Below, one piece after another: positions 20,419-32,011 of a stretch of DNA of 64,000 nucleotides. The notes beneath the pieces were generated by a model, which did no database searches, was not told where the DNA came from, and saw only the letters and a program-made list of their open reading frames with translations. The stretch covers positions 80,297 to 144,296 of the forward strand of contig ML986696.1 in assembly GCA_010094045.1 (NCBI GenBank), in the 5' to 3' direction. A program made the position numbers and the translations under genes. Numbering within the stretch: the stretch's first letter is position 1; each line of letters starts with the position of its first letter. Source of the DNA: Lojkania enalia (lineage: Eukaryota > Ascomycota > Dothideomycetes > Pleosporales).

Positions 20419-20934
20419 ATGCCAGAAATCGATATGAATAGTATGGGTCCCCCACCAACAGCATCCGAGTTCTATAACGGACTATATGCCACCGCCGTAG
20501 AATTCGTGCATTCGTCCGACCAGGAACCCATGGCTCCAACATGTATTAATCACGACCGCATTCGTGCAATACGATCCACATCAGGGTTTGAACATAGTTG
20601 GGGACATAATTACCTCGTGTCCATCAAGCCGCAACTATCCGGCATCCTCGATACCGAAGGCTTCATCCGGCATATGGGAACCATGACGCCCCTTCTCGAA
20701 TCTTGGGACACGATAATTACGGACATCTTCATTGATGAAACGAAAAAGACCGCGGTTGTAAGAGGTAGCTATTATATGGTAGCAAAGAGTGCACCGGAAC
20801 CAATAGAAAACGATCTGGTCTGGTTTTTGACGTTCGAGCAAGATGGCAAAAGAGTTCGGAAATCAATAGAATTCATTGACGGCGTTGCGAGCCAGCAGCT
20901 GGGTGAATACATAAGGAATGCAATGAAGGAATAG
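20419..20934 (+). CDS. NTF2/SnoaL-like fold protein
   Basis: A single exon of 171 residues. The start is the ATG at 20419, where MPEIDMNSMGPPPTASEFYN begins. The order of elements fits a cone-shaped SnoaL-like fold: helix EFYNGLYATAVEFV, strands TSGFEHSWGHNYL, a central helix DTEGFIRHMGTMTPLLESW, then the long strands DTIITDIFIDE, AVVRGSYYMVA and NDLVWFLTFEQDGKRVRKSIEFID. In fungi such proteins are often found beside secondary-metabolite genes as small cyclases or isomerases, or have no known activity. No such neighbours are seen within 10 kb here, so no substrate can be named. No signal peptide or membrane segment is visible. Confidence 0.82.
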   Translation: MPEIDMNSMGPPPTASEFYNGLYATAVEFVHSSDQEPMAPTCINHDRIRAIRSTSGFEHSWGHNYLVSIKPQLSGILDTEGFIRHMGTMTPLLESWDTIITDIFIDETKKTAVVRGSYYMVAKSAPEPIENDLVWFLTFEQDGKRVRKSIEFIDGVASQQLGEYIRNAMKE

Positions 20935-23900
20935 AACGGACTCGAAGAGTTGAAAAATTACGGCTTAGAGGTCCATTCTTTTTTTCTTCGCAATGTTACC
21001 GCTTACTTTTCGAGGGTTCCTGTCCTATTCACACTTCCTCTTTCTTCGTAGTCCCGAGCGCCCTCGGATAGTTTCTAGTCTAGGATTCCGACGCAGTGCA
21101 GCGGGGTCGATTCAATAGGCTAGACACGAAATAAATTATCGCATGGGGCGGTTAAGTACGCTATTTCACGGGGGTAATGTTAGCTTAACATTAGAATTAG
21201 TCGTAGCAAACTCCTCTGCATTGGCTGCCCTGCACATATATCAGTAAAAAGGCCTCAGCAACGGCTTTCTTGTGAGGATCGAGAAGATAAGTAGGAACAC
21301 ATCTAGCGAAAGTAGGAGTATTGATTATTGGAAAAAGGTAGGCGGAGGCCTTGAAGGGGAATTTTCGTGTTGGAAGCTGTACAAATTCGAGTTTTCACAT
21401 GAGAATGCAATAAGCTTTCTTTCACCAACGATAGCAAAATCACGATTTAGACATCAAAAGAGTGGCCATTGCACACCTTCGAGTGCCTTCAAAAGGGAGA
21501 TTGGATGTTCGGTAGAAACCGCTTTCTCAGAAAGGGACCGCTCTGTTCGCCCGTGAATTCAGAAGAATAGGAAAGTCTCTCGAGAAATCTAACTTCATTT
21601 TAAACGTTCAACTTCGACGGTATGGTCTAGACAAGAAGCAGCATTATTACAATACAGCTACACTGTCCGAAGATCCCATGGGCTGCAAATTTGGCGAAGT
21701 GCCGTGAGTTTATCATAACTTAGTGTTGCTAATCACTCTAAGATAATGCTGGTGAATTTAAATCCTTGAGGACTTTGAACCCTTTTATTTCTCAGTACCA
21801 CAGAGTGTAGAGTAAATTATAGGTCGCTGCAACATTTCCTCCACATTTCATTGACTAGTCGAACATTTTAATACTTTAGATAAAGACAGAGACTATTACG
21901 TCGCGTGATGAAAAAATGTATATATGCATATAATGTTATTTTATTTTCTTTTTTAAAAAAAAAAGAGGTCGGGGGGGAAAGAATAAAGAAAAATCGGGCC
22001 GGTGAAGGGAACGAAGCAAACATCCAACTGAGATATATATACTTGGGAACGCCCTAGGAAGCTGCTTATGATCAAGAATATCTGTACTTAAACCTTCATG
22101 GATATATTCAACACTCTTATTCATCAAATCAACATGTTTACCAATAATCCATCAATCAATCACTGCTCACATGCTTTGCCTCTCCACATATAGCCAAGGC
22201 GAAAAAAGCAAATCTATAACTAAAAAACCATGTAGAAGTTAACAATGCCGGGCAACTAACTTAGCCATTCTACAAGCACTGCTTGCCGATTTACATATAG
22301 TAGAAGCAGAAGTTCTTTTAACACTGATGAGAAATTGCATCAAGCCATTGTTCATGCGGGTTTTAATGAGAGACAAATAAATAAACCGGAGGATTTTTAG
22401 TGGAGGCAAAGAAGTTCGTTAAGCCATTCTACATCCACGTTTCAACATCGCACTTGTGATAAAGATGCTTGTTCCTTTAAACAGAGTGATAATGTACTGA
22501 ATATTCGGAATATCCAGCACAGTTTTATTTACACAATCGAGGCATGTAGCGGTGTGAGGTATGACGTCCGACACGCCGAATTAGACAAACGCAGAGGAAT
22601 ATTACTGGGTAATCATTCTACTGCATTTAACATTCATGGAAATTGATAGAACGGAAGTGTTCGTATCCATTTAAAAAGCATCATTTAATCCCCTCTAGGT
22701 TCCGTGTCAAACCTCCCGGTCGTTGCTACAACATATCCTGTGTTCTGAGCCCTCGAACGCCGACGTATATATCAAAATGTTATGAGCTGAAATTTGCAAG
22801 CTAGTCTTGGTCGAATTTTCCTGAAAAATAGGGGGAAATCCCAGAAAGTACGTAGGTACTAAAATTAGCCGGGATATTTGTAAGGCAACTACTACGATTA
22901 CAATACCATACTCGTATAAGCCTTACAACTTGTCGCAAAGCCTCGCCCGGGGGGGGGGAGGCAGCATTCAAGGGATGATAAACGTCGACAAGGTCTAAAA
23001 GCAGGCGAGAAAAGCTACATGTTTAATAACGGCGAAGCCTTTTAAGCCATGCAATCGCGAGAAAATCATACGAGATAGTGGCCTGTTAAAAGCAGTGCCT
23101 CATTGCATTCTCATTCGGACTCTCGCGCTCATGCTATGCTCAAAGTATAACCTAGGCTTCTGCCCTCCATTTCCGTCTAACCTAGTGTGAATATCTCACT
23201 ATCATATACATCACCCACCCCCTCAGCCCACTCCCCTTCCCCCAAATCATCTATCCATCGCATTGCCAAATATGCGCCCCAATGCAAAACCAGGCCGCCA
23301 AGCACCGCCTTCGTTCTAGCGTCGCATGAAACTCATCAGGCGACCCATCCGCCTCCGTATCAAGCTTGGCCCCCGGTGCGGATGAGGGACGTCAGGCGGA
23401 GCGAGGACGATCAGGGGCGGTTCGCGCCAAGACGTGGCTTGGACGGGGATGGGGGATTTGCTGGGGGCGGCTTCCAATGTACGCTGCCGCCCATTGCATG
23501 GGGGCTGGGAGATGTGAGGAGGCTGTTGGAGGCGGTGCGGTGGTGTAGAGAGTGGTGGTATGGTGCGAGGTTTAATGGTATAAGGTGTTGCAAAGTGGAG
23601 GCGGCGGTTGCGGGTGTCTGGCGCTGGATTATGTAGAAACGGTTTCCTTGTGTGGAAGGAATTGCTGGAGCTCCAACAGAGGACTAGGATCTCAAATCTT
23701 GGGAGTTTACTGGTCGCCTACGCTGTTAATTCCTACGTCCATTATATTAAATATGCCCTCTATGATTGCTCACTCCAGAGCTCGCTACTTGGTCATTGAT
23801 ATGGATGTAGTGATTAACTATACCCATTGGTCCAGGCTTCCTCGCGGAACAGAATTCAACTGAATACCGAGTCTATGTAGAACAGATCCTACACCGCAGT

Positions 23901-26900
23901 CCGAGTCACTAAAATCGTTCCGAGGTCGTACAATTCGACAGTATCGGAGGTGGAGGGAGTAAACATATCAAGTGCTGCAGTCTGTCAGCAAGTCGATTCC
24001 TAACAGTGTTCCCTAGGAAATTGACCTTCCCCTTCTTGAGCCGACTGCATGAATATACCTTCTTGCATCATCTTCTATCGAAAACAATGCTTTTCCGATA
24101 TCCATAGATCCGTAGTCATCTTGGCGTATCCTCGTCAAATATAGGTCAATTGAGGTGCTCAAGGTATCTTGGGAGGAAAGAATCCGAATCTACGATGGGT
24201 TCTAGCGCTAAGGGCGTTTCGCACAAGGGGGATCCGTCGAGGTCCTGCTCTCGCGAGATTTGCCTCCTCAACAAGTGATAATGGCAGCCCTCACAATACT
24301 GCAGACTATCGTTAGTTTGCTCGCTAGCTCCATCGACAATAGAGTTTTGGGTCTGCGGCGGGCTGGCCGGGCGGTTGTCAGATGAGTAAGGATACTCTTT
24401 ACGTTCAGCTTCAACTAGTAGTGCCATATAAGCAAAATAGCAGAAGAGAGACGTACACTCCGACAGAATTCGAAACTCCTCGCCGACTGAGTGCACCTTC
24501 AGCCTCCCTTTCCCGGGTCTCGCAGTTTGTTTTCCAACTGCTGAATTGTGAATACGCCACTGAACTGTCAAGGCAAGAGATCTCTTCATTTGGTTTGTTT
24601 CAGAGTTCCCGGTTCCGCAATTGACGATGTTCTGAAGCGAGTGATGCTGGCAGCGAGCGCAAGAGTAGGCGAGCCGTGGCTTCCGGCATAGTAGTTAGGA
24701 AGGAGTAGGCCCCCCCTCCTTATCGAAAGATTTGCCTGGCTTTCCACAATTCTCCGAGTCTTCAGTCATCCTCCATGTTGGGAATCGAGAATGATGACTT
24801 TGTTCATCCATCAGCAGAGCCACGGGGCAAATGCTTTATCCTCAATCTTAATGTATTCATGATACGGCCACCCATATCCAAGCCTATTATAGCCGATTGC
24901 AATGAGAACGATGGCATGTTGGTTGCCGTAGTGCTTGCAACGAAGCCGGTTTCAAGTGGATACTGAGCTAGGTGTCGAATGGTTCAAGTAGCTGCTATTG
25001 ATAAACTCTAGACACTATACAGTGAAATGCCCATGATTTTTGAAGCTGGGATGCTTATTTGGCTCTTTTAATGCGTAAGGGGTTGGTCGTGTGAGAGATT
25101 CTGTTGTCGAAGGATAGGAATGGGGTAGGAAAGGAGTAACGAGGGGTCGGCCGAAACCGAATGAAAGAAGTCTAACTCTAGAGCTTGACAACGCAAATCG
25201 CGTAGAGGATGATTTTATGTGAGGTAGTGAGATGAGAAACCCCAAGGGGGCTGATGATGCTGCGGAAGTACGAGTCACGAAGGAAGACTGGGAACTATTA
25301 GGGCAGAATAGTAAGGCTCGAGCGCAACGGCATGAGTGGAGCGGCCACGATTCAATTCGTCAAGATCCGATTAAATGTTCCAATCAGGACGTAGGTCACA
25401 ACAAGGGCGGAATTGTCAATGCTGTAGCTGCATTTCAGCCACAGCTTCCTGTCTCTTGTTGAGCGCGCCCGAGACGCTGTCAAATTAGCTTGCTGAATGT
25501 CCAACAGGCTTCATCAAAACGATAGGTTCGGTTTCGTGTCGAAGTGATAAGGTTTTCTCGCTCACATGACAAGGATTTCTCGAGACTAGGTAGACCCATG
25601 ACCAGACTGTTTACATCGCCCTGCCTTGCCTTCCGTCGGGCCGCCCGGAATTTGACCCCCGCGGTGCGGCGTCAAATAAAAAGCATTGCTAATCCAATGG
25701 GATGTGTGCGACGGTGATTTTCTTTGGGCTTTATGGGGTGGAAATAATTTCAAGACCAGAACCGGCAGTTGAGACGGGATTCGTTAGCCGCCAGAGGTCG
25801 CAGCTCGTCAATGGTGTTGGGCGCTTAGATTTGTTTTGCGTGTTCACTGAACTATATTCATGTCCAAATGGCTGGGAGGCTGTGTAAAAAGAAGGATATC
25901 TTATCGCGTATCATCCATGCATGAACCTCGAGTCAGTGTTGCTTCCTAGGTAGCTTAGCGCCGCAAAAATGGAAACTCTTAGAAATAGAGATAGCTAGTT
26001 CCAGTAAGTCTTGACAATTTGGATCCGTTGGAGGTAAACTGATGGATCAGTATTGTTCTTACCCTCTGCAACAGTCTATGCATTAGTGCTAATCATATGG
26101 AGCCACCTCTGACGTCTCGGGAGGAGGTATACGAAACAATATCCGACAAGTGGCCCGCGAAAGTTCCCTAGATACGTAGGTAGGTAAAAAGGTGGGGCTA
26201 GCATTGTAAATCTGAAAATCCGGAGGAAACGGGGCTATACCTCGTGCTCTAGGTTAGTCACTAGCTAAAGATCTAGGATGGTGCGAAGCTATACCTTCCT
26301 CAGAAGGCAGGAAACCGGAAGGATGCCTCTTAAGCGAGGGACGCCAGAGAGATGACCGGTTTAAGCACGTGGCTGGTCTTCTATAAAGGCCAATAGACTA
26401 CAGCGGCTTATAGGTTTGTGGAGCGGGAATAGCGGGGTAGCGTTCAGTTTGAAGTTGGCGCTCGCCCCCCTGGAGAGGATGTTCAAGTGCCTAGCGCATG
26501 TTTTCGTTCCATGTTGGCGGAGCCATCAGCCCAAAGTCGTTCTGTTCATATTGACATGCCAACGCATCGGGGGTGGGGACACGTCAATCACTACCGGGTT
26601 TCCTTGCGGCTGATGAGAGAAACAATCGTGGCATTGATGCCAGCGTACAGGCGTTTGACTTTCATGCGAGGCTTGAGGAAGACGGACTCAGTCCGTAATT
26701 AACGCCGACTGAAATGTATATTTGCGGACGATATTTGGAAATAAGGGGCTGTGGCAGTGGTCTGTTTGCCTAAAGCACAAAATAAGGGATCAAAGTGTTC
26801 GGATTGGTGGTGAAAATTGTGACGAATCATTACGTTGTGCCGTTCAAAGACAACTGGAAGTCCTACCGTCTCCCCGCATGTAATCGCCTGACTTGCGTCC

Positions 26901-29900
26901 TGTGATAAGTAAGCGCGCTCAAACAGCCTACCGCACAGGCAGTCAACAGGGGCCCAAAGACTGGCAGACACTGCTGCCTAATCTTGGTAATATGGACAGC
27001 ACCTCAGCTATGGGCTTGCTGTTGCTTGGTAGTCTGTGGGGGTGCTCTATGAGGAAGCGCACTAAGCGACGACAAAAGGATTACGAGTGGCCGTCACCCA
27101 AAAAAAGCGTTGAAATGCAAGCCTTGCGTAATGAATGCAAAACTTGAAGGAGTGGATGAGAGAATAGAAGAGTGACACGAGATGAGAACCAGGCTTCCTT
27201 TATGGCTCCACGGAGATACCTCAGACAACCAATGACGATGCCATAATCAAAATCCCCAATTTCATTAAGCTGGCATTGGCTGCCGAGACACACAGTTATT
27301 ATTCGTGGGAGGCCTCCATGCTTCAACAGGACAGTAAAAGCCGAAATGGGGAGTGGTAACTTCGACACCATGGCTCGGATTTTGAGAGGATACGAAGCGC
27401 AGATAAAGAATAGGCCGACTTTGTTTGCCTACAAGTACATTTGAGATATAGGAATAGGAACGGATCTGTATTGAATATGTTGCTGGGCCGCTCCTGCCTG
27501 CTCTTTGCCCGTCTCCACGCCAAACTGAAGAAACCCCGGTCGCAAAAAGCTAGCCCGTGCCGATGCTGCAGACAACAACTGGTTAATTGGTCGTCAGCCC
27601 GTGGGTTTATGACTTCAGGCATGCCCCGCAGGATGGCGTGGGCCATGTATTAGTAGAGGAATTTATTGAATCATTATCCAATCCCGACCGACTATCAAGA
27701 ATCCAGCGATGCCACCAAAGCGAACTGCGACTCAACACCGCAAAGATCTTTGGTGGGAGAAGCAAATGAAGAAGATTCGTTTTTTTTTTTTGGCCAGCTC
27801 AAGGTGCGCAAGATCGAATAGCGAAGGAGAAAATATTGATGGTAACAGAGAGGGGTGATTTTCCCGAGACTGGGCAGGAGCTGCCAAGTATCAATCAGCG
27901 CGCTCTCCCCCTAGTGTTGTTCAGGAGCGTGATGTATGGTAACGCTATGAGCAATCTGCGAGAGGTCTTAGGGTCGGTTCCGGGACATTGGGTTTGAGGT
28001 TAATGCAGCAAAAGTCACATAGGGCAAGATTATCGAGTGAAGAATCATAGCTGAATGGCTAGATGCACGTGGAAATAGAGCGGAGACTGCAAGTAATGCG
28101 TACAATCAACTACGGAAATCCTATAGGGCTGATGAAATGTTGGGTAGGGTGGAACAGCAAGTCACTAGTTGCTAGCAGAACCCATATCGCGGGCACCTTG
28201 CACGCTGGTCAAGCGTTATTTAGCCACTTTGTACGTAGCAGCTGCTTGCTAGTCCACTCAGCGGACTTCTTGAGGGAAATAGTCTTGCTTGAGTTCTTGC
28301 ATGAATGCATCAAGAATGTGGCAAATGTCTGAGGTCGTCAAATTGAATAAGGAACAATATCTGATGCCATGACACAGGCACGTCTGAGATAGCCGCCATT
28401 GAGTCTCCAAACTCCGGGGTACGAGACCAGACTCCTTGCGTAAAGAATCCGACGTTAGCGAACAACAGCCTTGTTCGGGTCGTGACCAGCGAGCGTGAAG
28501 GAAAAGGCCAAGGTGCCCAAGTGCTCAATATCCCTCTACGAGATGTGCCTATTTGCATCTTAGCATCGGCGAGCAGCGAATATTGAACTTGTTTATAAGA
28601 TGGATGCCGCATCATATTTCAAGCTATTCATTATTGTCACTGATGCGCTGTGGCGTAGAAGCTGGCTGGCGGAGGATCGGCCGTTGTATTCATAGTGCCA
28701 GTGAGATTCCGAAGCGCTATTTCGCAAGCATCTTCACGGGCCTGCTCAATATATTGGCCGTCATACCAGAAACGGGCTGGATAGTGGACCCCTCGAATCA
28801 GAACAATGCAGGACCAAGCGGTACGGCCACCTGAGTTTCAGCGTCAGCCTAATAAGCATCGCAGATGACATTAACCCGTGAAGAAGAACAGGGTGTGCGT
28901 GCGCAATGAGGAGGTGTATATTATTCCGGCTATTGTATGAAGGGATTGCCTACCTCGACGATCAGAGACATCTTGTAAAGTTGGTTCCCCCAGGCCGCGG
29001 GCAGAACAGTGGGCTAATTGCGCCTGCTTAGCTTACCGCTAACGAGGTGGTCAATCAAGAGTCGTCATGCGCATACCTCTAAGCCTATGGGTCCATGATT
29101 CGCGAGCAGCCATAGCAAAGATATTGCAAAAATGATACTGAAGGGCCCCAAAAAAAACAGCGAAGCGGGAGGGAAAGGTAGCAACAACGCCAGCAACAAT
29201 GGCCGAGATAAGTCGTCTGATGCTAGACATAGGTGTGGCCACCGAAGCGGATATATATACAGTCAGGGGAGGGCTACGAGTGACTGGAGCGGAAGTTGCA
29301 ATGAAATGAAAAGAGAACTGCCACAGTTATGCAGCAGCCCGCAATTACCTGCTTTGAACAATTATTCGACGGACAGCCGCTTCGACGTGCTGCTCCTTGC
29401 CGAGGGTTAGTATCCATACCGTCGGTATGACGGGCCCCTCTTCTACGGGCCGCTCCATCTCCTATTCTGCATTCCGGGATCCCGAAAGAGTGCATAGAAG
29501 AGCTGCAAAGGCCACAGTGATAGCCCACGATAACCGCTATGCAATCGAGCGCCAGAGCAGAGCATGTGAACACTGCCCGGTCGACGGCAGTTCCTCTCCA
29601 CAGATGTTAATGATTCTGCTGAGTTAAGTGCTAAAGAGCAAAGGCGAAGAATTGCTACTGAACCATTGCCAGCGCAGCACGCAGGTGCGACGTGTACGAT
29701 GAAGCCTATCTCGACGTGCCGGAAAAGAGCTGCAACATAATCAGATTAGTTGGCCAGAAGTAGCCTAGAACGCGCTGCTACAGCACAATGAAGGGAGGGT
29801 GCATCGACGGAGACAAGATTGATTCTGTTTCGCGGGCCTAGGCGGCAAGTTGTGTTTGCGACGGCTTGGCGTGCAATGCCAAAAATGGAAAGGCATGTGC

Positions 29901-30570
29901 TGAGCAAAGACGAACCACGGAGGATATTCATCACATGGCCAGATGTGACAGTACGGGTACCTGCTGCTCCCAGTGTGGCGACTGACGTCCGTCAACACTG
30001 TGGTCTGACAATGACGCTCCCCTCCGCAAATGCTTGCAACACTTTCATTTCTCGGACATGGACAACACGGCCCTTACATTGAGTCGTGCTTTTTCATCAA
30101 GGTTGGGACTGATTGCAGAGAAGTTGATTAAGTTTTGCAGCCTTGTTCATAATTCATCCTTACACTGTCATAAAACGTATATGAAGTTAAAGTTTGGCCA
30201 AAGATACTGAAAACGCCCATGCTATGATGCCATTTTTGGTTGCCGACGGAATCCGACCAGAGGAAAGAAAACAATGACACCACTCAACTGTGACGTTATG
30301 CAAGCCCAACCGCTGGACACCGATGCCTCCGTCTCCATCTCCATGAAGATGCCTACGCGCCTATTGCTGTGGCCAAAGACCCCAAAACATAATCAGTAGT
30401 AATAACACGCAAGCGACAGACCGCACACAAGCAGCAGCCCGAATAGTGCAAGTAACTGTTCGCAACAATAAAGATATGTGCTTGAATAGAATGCAAGCAT
30501 CCGGCCTAGCGGGAACGAAACCACTGAGGCGGGTTTTTAGTGGGTCGCTGCCCACGTCAAGCGGAGATGG
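20935..30570. other. Gene-poor region of about 9.6 kb
   Basis: Frames are short on both strands and none resembles a known protein with confidence. The first part (21.5-23 kb) is AT-rich with an A run near 21955 and a G10 run at 22949-22958. A GC-rich patch lies at 23340-23600. Text resembling a broken zinc-cluster factor is read on the minus strand at 24146-24690, with low confidence. No transposase or reverse transcriptase motif was seen, though strongly mutated repeats could escape reading by eye. Confidence 0.5.
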
Positions 30571-32011
30571 TTATACTTCTGGTGGAATCCGGCGATTCGT
30601 TTGGAAGTGTCTGCCATGAGGTCCATTATTGCGACTAGTTCGATTGAACACTTCATCAATCAGACGCTTGGGGCCAACGTATTCCATGTTCATCTTGAAT
30701 GATGCACTCCGCGTTAGGGGAATGCGCAACTGGGTACTTTGTTTAGAGTGGAATCGGCGCTTGATGCAGTCATCCACAAGTGCAATCAAGCCAGTTGCGA
30801 CCACAACACTGGGCTTGTGTCAGTCTATCACACGTGATCTGTCGTAATTGTACTCACTCGGAAATGTCTGTCGTAGCACTCAGAATGTGCTCGTCGGTGA
30901 TGCGCATGTAGCACGGCGGGATCCAACCCCCCTTTTCTACCTCTTCCTCCATTTGGTCATAAGTTAAATGGACAGGACTGATGTGCGCAAGCGAGTGTTT
31001 CTCATTGTCTGAGCGAACCAAGTAATAGGTCACGCTCTCGTGGTCACAGTCTTTGGTGACAGCGCGCTTCCACGAATAGTCGTGGCCCCAGTACTCGAAG
31101 ACATATCGTTTGTTAGACTTGGCACCTCTTCGCTTGACATCAATGTGGGCGTAGTTGGAGAACTCGAGCTTCATAGTGTTGGTTGGTATTAGCGCACGGC
31201 CTTTGACATAGCCCGCCGACTTTGGACGCGAGTCTTCCTCTTCCTCGTCTTGCAGCGCGCTGCGAATCGACTCATAACCGGAATCAGACCGTTTGAGGCC
31301 CGCCGCCGTCGATGGGCGGGAGTCAGGCTTGTGGACTAGGCTGGCGAGTGCAGTGCTTGCCCGCTGGAGGACGGGACGCTTCTCGGGCGGCGGCTTCCGA
31401 TACTTGCGTATCGAATGGCAGACCTCTCGGCCCGACTCTCTACAATATCGACGCAGGGAGAACTCGCGGTTGCGCAGGTCGTGCATGCGGAGGTGGAAGA
31501 GGGTGTAATTCTGCTTCCGGTGGGCGCGCTCCTCGACCTGGGTGTCGACGCGGAGGTTCATGTTGCCGTCGATAGTCGAGTCGTCGTGGCGAATCGATAT
31601 CCGCTTGGAGGTGGGAAACAGGTCGGCGAAGTCGCGCGGCGTCGTGGGGATGGCATCGACGGGCAGCGGCTCGTGGTAGTAGTGCGGGACATGGTACTCT
31701 GGCACGTCATCAAAGTCTTCGACGAGGTCCTCCTCCGACGTCGAGGCGTAGGTGTAGACGGAGGAGCGGGCGGAGTAGGATGCAAGGCGGCCATCCTGGT
31801 GAGGGCGCGGGTAGTACTCCTGCGCGCGGCCTTCTAGATGGATATTGCATGTCTCGCCGCGCTCTTGTGAGGGACGGTAGGAGTCAGAGCTATAATCGGT
31901 GGGCGCTGTCTCGTCTGATCTGCTGTCGCTGTCGCTGCTGCTGGCACCGCTGCGGGTAGACGTGGTGTTGCTGCCGCTCGGCTCACTCCGGCGCCAATGG
32001 TTCCGCGACAT
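30571..32011 (-). CDS. Conserved fungal protein of unknown function
   Basis: Exons 32011-30858 and 30808-30571 give 463 residues. The intron (GTGAGT...CCCAG, 49 nt, with a CTGAC branch site) begins on the last codon of the first frame, so the TGA there is intronic. The N-terminal third is low-complexity, rich in Ser, Arg and Asp. A folded C-terminal part starts near KLEFSNYAHIDVKRRGAKS and continues with YVFEYWGHDYSWKR and YYLVRS. It ends across the splice with the very regular VATGLIALVDDCIKRRFH and NMEYVGPKRLIDEVFNR. This part looks familiar from many ascomycete hypothetical proteins. The strand pattern recalls tubby-like folds, but that is a guess. No signal peptide or clear membrane span is present. 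Confidence 0.85.

Noticed and set aside
23187..23636. A 149-residue plus-strand frame.
   Set aside because: It is caused by a local GC-rich patch. The composition is skewed, no motif is recognised and antisense frames are equally open.
27323..29573. Several 60-110-residue frames on both strands.
   Set aside because: None shows a domain, a signal peptide or conserved text, and they overlap at random.
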